From Eutypella sp. D-1 (taxonomy: Eukaryota > Ascomycota > Sordariomycetes > Xylariales > Diatrypaceae): a stretch of DNA of 64,000 bases. The position numbers and the translations under genes were made by a program. The notes under the pieces are model-generated. The model worked only from the letters and a program-made list of their open reading frames with translations, was not told the origin of the DNA and ran no database searches. The first letter of the stretch is position 1, and every line of letters starts with the position of its first letter. The stretch lies in NCBI GenBank assembly GCA_023313575.1, contig JAJTTP010000012.1, positions 186,001 to 250,000 on the forward strand. The letters run 5' to 3'. This document shows, in pieces, positions 58,836 through 64,000 of the stretch.

Positions 58836-61800
58836 ATGAGGCTCCATCATCTCCTTTGCCTTTGGGGGCTATCCCAAGTTTCCTCGGCGTTACTGGAAGA
58901 GAAGTTCGTGTCTTTCGAGGACAGTCCTGGCTCCGTACCATTGCACCAAGCAGCCATTCTTTTCGCGGATGATGATCCTATTGGGGTCCGCATAGCCGCT
59001 GAGAGCGTCGGCAGTGATTTTGCGCAGATTACTGGCATCAAGCCGGAAATAATCGGCGTCAAGATCGATAGCTCAACAAAACCCCAGACAAGTGCCAGGA
59101 ATGCTATCATTGCTGGTACCGTTGACTCTAAATTGCTGCGGACGCTGGTCGACGATGGCAAGGTGACCGTATCGGACATCGAAGGGAAGTGGGAGTCGTT
59201 CAAGACTACTGTTGTCGAGTCTCCACTTCCCGACATTGACCGAGCTCTGGTCATTGCCGGAAGCGACAAGAGGGCCGTTATTTTCGGACTCTACACGCTT
59301 GCCGACCAGTCTGGCCAGTCACCGTTGGTCTAACTCTCTTGTGTGGTTCGTCATGGTAGCTAATGCCTTTGTAGCTTCCATTGGTGGGCAGATGTCCCTA
59401 CTCAAAAGCATGACGAGCTGTATGCCGTGGATAAAACCGTGGTGTTCGGCGAACCCAGTGTCAAGTACCGGGGTCTTTTCATGAACGATGAGGCGCCTGG
59501 TATGACAGGGTATGTAATCCGTCCAGATATGACTCTTACTGTTCTCGCGTACTGACATGGTTTAAAGTTGGTGGTCAAAGACGCACGGCGTTGCTCATCG
59601 ACCTCTTGATTCTGAGTTCTATCGTCATGTCTTTGACATGCTACTGCGGCTGAGGGCGAACTTTATGTGGCCCGCTATGTGGAAGTCATTTGTCCCGAGG
59701 CCGGGGAACATCTTCTTCACGGATGATCCTGATAACATCCAGCTGGCCAACGACTACGGGATCGTAGTCTCCACCAGCCACCATGAGCCCATGCAGAGAG
59801 CGACGAATGAATGGAATGAACAGAAGAATGGGCCGTGGGATTGGGAGAAAAACAAGGACAACGTGGCAGCCTTCATGAAAGAAGGCGTCCGTCGCACGGC
59901 GATGAACGAGTCCTTCTTCACTTTGGGGATGCGTGGCCCGACGGATGGTCCCATCCCTGGTGATGATCCGATTGGCATTCTTCGAGATGTCTTCAAGACA
60001 CAGAGGGAAATGCTGAGTGAATACTATGGAAATATAACATCTGTCAACCGTAAGTGGATCTGCTAGGTCTAACAGGAGATCACACTAACGATACACAGAG
60101 GTGTGGACGATATACAAGGAAGTCATGACGTACTATGCTGCGGGACTTGTCCCCCCAGAAGATGTTACTCTCATGTTCACCGATGATAACTGGGGAAACA
60201 TCCAGCGACTTCCCATCCCCGAGGAGGCGGCACGCCCAGGGGGCATAGGGGTAAGTTCAGCATAGATACAGATGGTCCCGCTTAAATCCGATGACTGACG
60301 TGCGGTAGCTATACTTCCATCTGGAATATCTTGGCATTCCAAAGGAATACAAGTGGCAGAACACGAATAACTTGGTAAGTATTTGATATGATGACCTATA
60401 AGGGGGGTTTTTGATTTATTGTGCTAATTATTTTACCAGCCAAAAGTGTACAAGGAGCTGTATCAGGCGTATGAGCGCGGGATTGACCGGATCTGGGTAA
60501 TTAATGTTGGCGATGTCAAACCCCTAGAGATGCCGTTCAGTTTCATCATGGAAATGGCATACAATATGTCTTCAATCTCGTTTGAGACAATACCCGACTA
60601 CTTTGAGGCTTTCGCAACACGCGAGTTCGGCCCGGAAGGCGCCAAGGAGATCGCTTCCATCATCATGGAACAGAGCCGCCTCATCGGGAGGCGCAAGTAT
60701 GAGTCGACCCAGCCCTGGACGTACTCATTTATCAATTATCATGAAACCGAGCGAGTACTAGCCGACTGGAGGGCTCTCGCCAATCGTGTATTAGCCGCAC
60801 GCGAGCTCCTTCCAGAAAGCCACAAGAACGCGTACTGGCATCACATACAGTACCCTATAATGTCAGGCTACTATTATCACGAAGCGATTATTGGTTTGGG
60901 CGTCAATCAGCACCACGGGATTGAGCGACGCAACTCCGCCAATAGTGTCGCAGATAAGACGATAGAAGCTTTTGAGAAAGAGTATGACCTTATAGAGGAA
61001 TACGATCAGATGCTTAATGGCAAATGGGCCGGCATCCTGGCCCAGCCCCACTACGACCAATACGACCAGTCCGGACAAGATGACTGGAAGGAGCCGACCA
61101 GGGATGTCCTCACGGGCTTGTGGTATGTTCAGATGCGACAGAACTCAACGTATGCGTTCGGAAACCTCGGGATATTTGCGGAGAACACCCATAACTCTAT
61201 GTTACAAGGGCGCAGCTTGCCGTCGGCGGATGATTCCGCGCCAACTGTGAACCAATTCGCCCCCAAGCTCCCAATCATCGACCCCTACGGCAAAGGAATC
61301 TGGAATATCGATTTGTTCCACCGCGGCGACTATCGTATCCCGATCAAGTGGGAGTTGGAGATCCCATACGAGTGGATTAAAATTACACCTTCATCCGGTC
61401 AGTTGACGGGGTCCATTTCAGACCAACGTCTTAATGTCACGATTGACTGGAACACGGCTCCGGCTGATTTCAACCGGGAAGTGGACGTACGAATCAACTT
61501 TGACACTCAGCCGTGGTTCGATTTGATTCGACTACCAATTGTCAACTTCCGTGCGCCAGACTTTGAGGGCTTCCCGGAGACTTCCGGAATGATCTCCATC
61601 GAGGCCCCTCACTTTCAGCGCGCATCTCAGGGCAGCGTCAAGTTCGAGCACATTCCCTTCTTGGGCACACGTTCAGACTCAGGCGCCATCGCCCTGCGTC
61701 CCTATACGGAAGCCCGCGAGCACTCCAACGCCACGCAGGTCGCTTGGACAGAGTACAATATCTACTTACGCGATGCGACGAACCTACACGGCTTTGTCTA

Positions 61801-62194
61801 CGTTAATGGCGCGCTGGACACCGACCCGAACCTCAAGATGCAGTACTCGCTGACACTGGACGGCGCGGCCCCGCAGTTCAAACGGCTACTTGGCGACCCG
61901 GACAAGCCGGGGGATACGCCGCCCGGGTGGCGTACGTCGGTCGCTGACCACGTCTGGATCGCCAACGTCGACTTTGGCAACGTCCCAGCCGGTGTCCACA
62001 CCCTACGTTGGGCTGCCAACTCCCCTGAGGTATACCTCGAGAAGATCTGTCTAGACACGCGCGGCGGCCTCGTGGGAAGCTACCTTGGTCCACCCGAGAC
62101 CACGCTGCTCCGCGGCTCCCAGAAGACCCGCGGTCCGACCACCATGTTGGGTTCCGAGGACTTCCCCAACGCACCTCAGGTCGCGATTCCCTAG
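58836..62194 (+). CDS. xylan alpha-1,2-glucuronidase, glycoside hydrolase family 115
   Basis: Secreted enzyme that releases (4-O-methyl)glucuronic acid from glucuronoxylan. Six exons (58836-59323, 59375-59509, 59568-60049, 60099-60250, 60309-60374, 60440-62194) encode 1025 residues, the normal GH115 size. The signal peptide is about 1-18 (MRLHHLLCLWGLSQVSSA). Landmarks: GLYTLADQSGQSPFHWWADV across the first junction, GLFMNDEAPG, LRANFMWPAMW, GIVVSTSHHEPMQR, FTDDNWGNIQRLP, LEYLGIPKEYKW, and RIWVINVGDVKPLEMP in the catalytic core. The C-terminal part is beta-rich. Exon 1 uses a weaker GTTGGT donor, chosen because it alone restores SPFHWWADVP. An upstream TTG-started extension was rejected. All introns are 49-65 nt. 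Confidence 0.92.
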
Positions 62195-64000
62195 CAAAGG
62201 GACTGTAACTGGGCTTAGTGTTGTGACCTTGATGTCAGCTCCGGAAATGCAGTAGTAGTGGCTGCGATTATTGACGTATTTACCGTAGTTTAGTATTGAC
62301 ATATAACGCAAAACAGCTCGAAACGTTTCATTTTAAAATTTCGTCTTCACTTTTCTGCCTCCCTATTGGTCACTTCATGAAATAGATTGGACAACTGCGC
62401 CACCGCCATATCACGGCGCCGGGAACCGGCGGAAGTGGCATGTGCTGCATCATGTTGCTTGACGGACTGCTAGGGCTTAGCCAGTGGTCAGAATTTGCGA
62501 TAGCACCTAATCTCTCATAAAAATCATTCGGCCTCTTCGTGCTAAAATCTCCTTCGGAACATGTTCTTCGAGAGCTTGCGTAACCATTCAGGGTGTCAGT
62601 GTTTCCCCAAAGTCTATAACACTCAGAGATCCGATTCGCTTTCCGCGTATAGTTAAACTAAAATTGTTGCTCTGGTCGTATTGCTAATTATGGCCGATGG
62701 ATGCGTATACGCGTATAGACAGGTCAAGAGCTGATCCCGAGAAAACCTAAGCGATTGTAGAGTCCTAGCTAGGGGTCGAAGTGAATCTTCGAGCAGGTGA
62801 CATCCATCGGAGCACATAGTGCTGATTGCTTTGACCGCCAAGCATCTCACTTACTGGCTGAGAAGTCTGACGGTTAATGAAATCATACCGACGCGAAATC
62901 ATGCATGCGCCTTCGCCTCGACTCCCCCATGCATGACCGACGTAACCTGTCAGCGCCGCCATTTTCCCCTGATCATCCCGTCCGACGTGCATAGGGCTTG
63001 ACCGCGCCCACGAGCATGGGCGAATCAGGCAGCTTGACAGTTGCCATTTTCAGTACAGCCACGTTGTTACATCCGGAGGGGTGCCATGAGGTTGGGTGCA
63101 GCAAAATAGTTGTGCAAATTTGCCCATTCCGCATCTATCCCTGCTCCATAACTGACAACCCAGGAGGTCTATCTATGCGTTGGTGTTGGCTATATTTGTG
63201 TAACAGCACATCGTAATTGCTTTCCGCGTGATATCGAATAAGACCTTTCGTGCACCATGCCTTTTGCTCAGTACTCTATATAGGTCAAAATGACGGCTAG
63301 AGGTCCCTTGGCTTCGAGGAAGTTTTTGAGGGCGCAGGTGCTGGACCAGGCTCAACACCACCCTTGAATTTCACTGCTCTATTATAATGATATCTGGCTA
63401 AACTCATGCTTATATTCGTCCTCTTTGTAACGTTGCCTTGGACTTCATTGGGCCTAAAGGCAGTGAAGTTGACCATTGAAATTGACTGGCTCATCATGCT
63501 GAAGATGATCGTCATCGCTGTGCCTTTTGGAAACGCTGAGTACTGACAAGGACTTTTTTGGTCTCTCATGTGTCCAAGTAACCGTGCTGGGATGGAATTA
63601 AAAATAGAAGATACACGATGTAGTCTTCCGTTTACAGTATTATTTGAGCAAAGGGCTACTCCTTTAACCATCCCCTACCCTAGCATAGTTCCTAGCTGGT
63701 GAAGTGGAATTGCTGCCATCACGAGAGGGATTCATAACCTCGTCGCTATGGTTGCATTAGCGACCCATTCGCTTCTGCTTGAAATAGCCAGGCTAGTAAA
63801 GCAGACAAGGACTTAATAATAGATGCCCAGGGTCCCTACCCTATAGCCGGTGAAATGACAAATACGTTTACATACATGACATGGCACAAGTGGTTAACAT
63901 CTTATACGCGGAGCGCAGAGCTGCAACTCCTCCCGATTCATTATTGACCCTGGGCCGTCCTCCACTTTATCCCGGACGGTAGGTCGCTCTTTCGGTTGCA
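62195..64000. other. intergenic right end
   Basis: 1.8 kb to the window edge with no supported gene. A 124-codon minus frame (63297-63671) ending in GPAPAPSKTSSKP could be the last exon of a gene continuing outside or a decayed one, but nothing identifies it. Confidence 0.4.

Noticed and set aside
63297..63671. 124-codon minus frame near the right edge
   Set aside because: Might be a terminal exon, but no splice partner or family could be identified inside the window.
4362..64000. Search for tRNA, 5S rRNA and CRISPR-like arrays
   Set aside because: No B-box-like GGTTCGAATCC cloverleaf, no 5S core and no regularly spaced repeats were seen by eye; a tRNAscan run would be decisive.

Overview
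The window is nuclear DNA from a filamentous ascomycete (Pezizomycotina, most likely a Sordariomycete). Genes are intron-poor, with short GT..AG introns (49-211 nt), CAAC/CT-rich 5' leaders and long intergenic spacers. Several families are typical of plant-associated moulds: a BAS-like cysteine-rich secreted protein, a PL9 pectate lyase, a GH115 glucuronidase, a con-13-like protein and a pisatin-demethylase-like P450. I cannot name a species. Exon structures were rebuilt by hand from splice consensus and reading phase; every spliced model given closes in frame.

Layout. 1-300: decayed C-terminus of a GMC oxidoreductase. 0.8-7.7 kb: housekeeping block with SF3a60 (-) and eIF4A-III (+) sharing one divergent promoter, then TAF6 (+). 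10.6-14.7 kb: a small orphan ORF overlapping the 3' end of SDH3 (-), and a GT69 mannosyltransferase (-). 17.2-22.4 kb: a two-module secreted cysteine-rich protein, a con-13-like secreted HExxH protein and a small conserved fungal protein (all +). 22.9-26.5 kb: a six-exon fused nicotinamide nucleotide transhydrogenase (-). 26.5-38.7 kb: gene-poor, with only an SMP-30-like propeller gene (-). 38.7-39.7 kb: Tem1/Spg1 septation GTPase (-). 42.4-44.2 kb: a P450 (-). 47.2-49.6 kb: glycine cleavage H protein (+) tail-to-tail with hydroxymethylbilane synthase (-). 50.4-53.3 kb: a cysteine-rich orphan (-) and a single-pass membrane protein whose frame contains a TGA (-). 54.3-62.2 kb: PL9 pectate lyase (-) and GH115 alpha-glucuronidase (+), divergently placed 3.1 kb apart.

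Working together. Several products act in mitochondria or feed the respiratory and haem economy (SDH3, transhydrogenase, H protein; HMBS makes the tetrapyrrole precursor). Two act in pre-mRNA processing. A third group is secreted or surface-related and fits life on plant tissue. I see no secondary-metabolite cluster, CRISPR array, convincing intact transposon, rRNA or tRNA. No strong evidence for an undescribed multi-gene system was found; the most interesting items are single-locus oddities.
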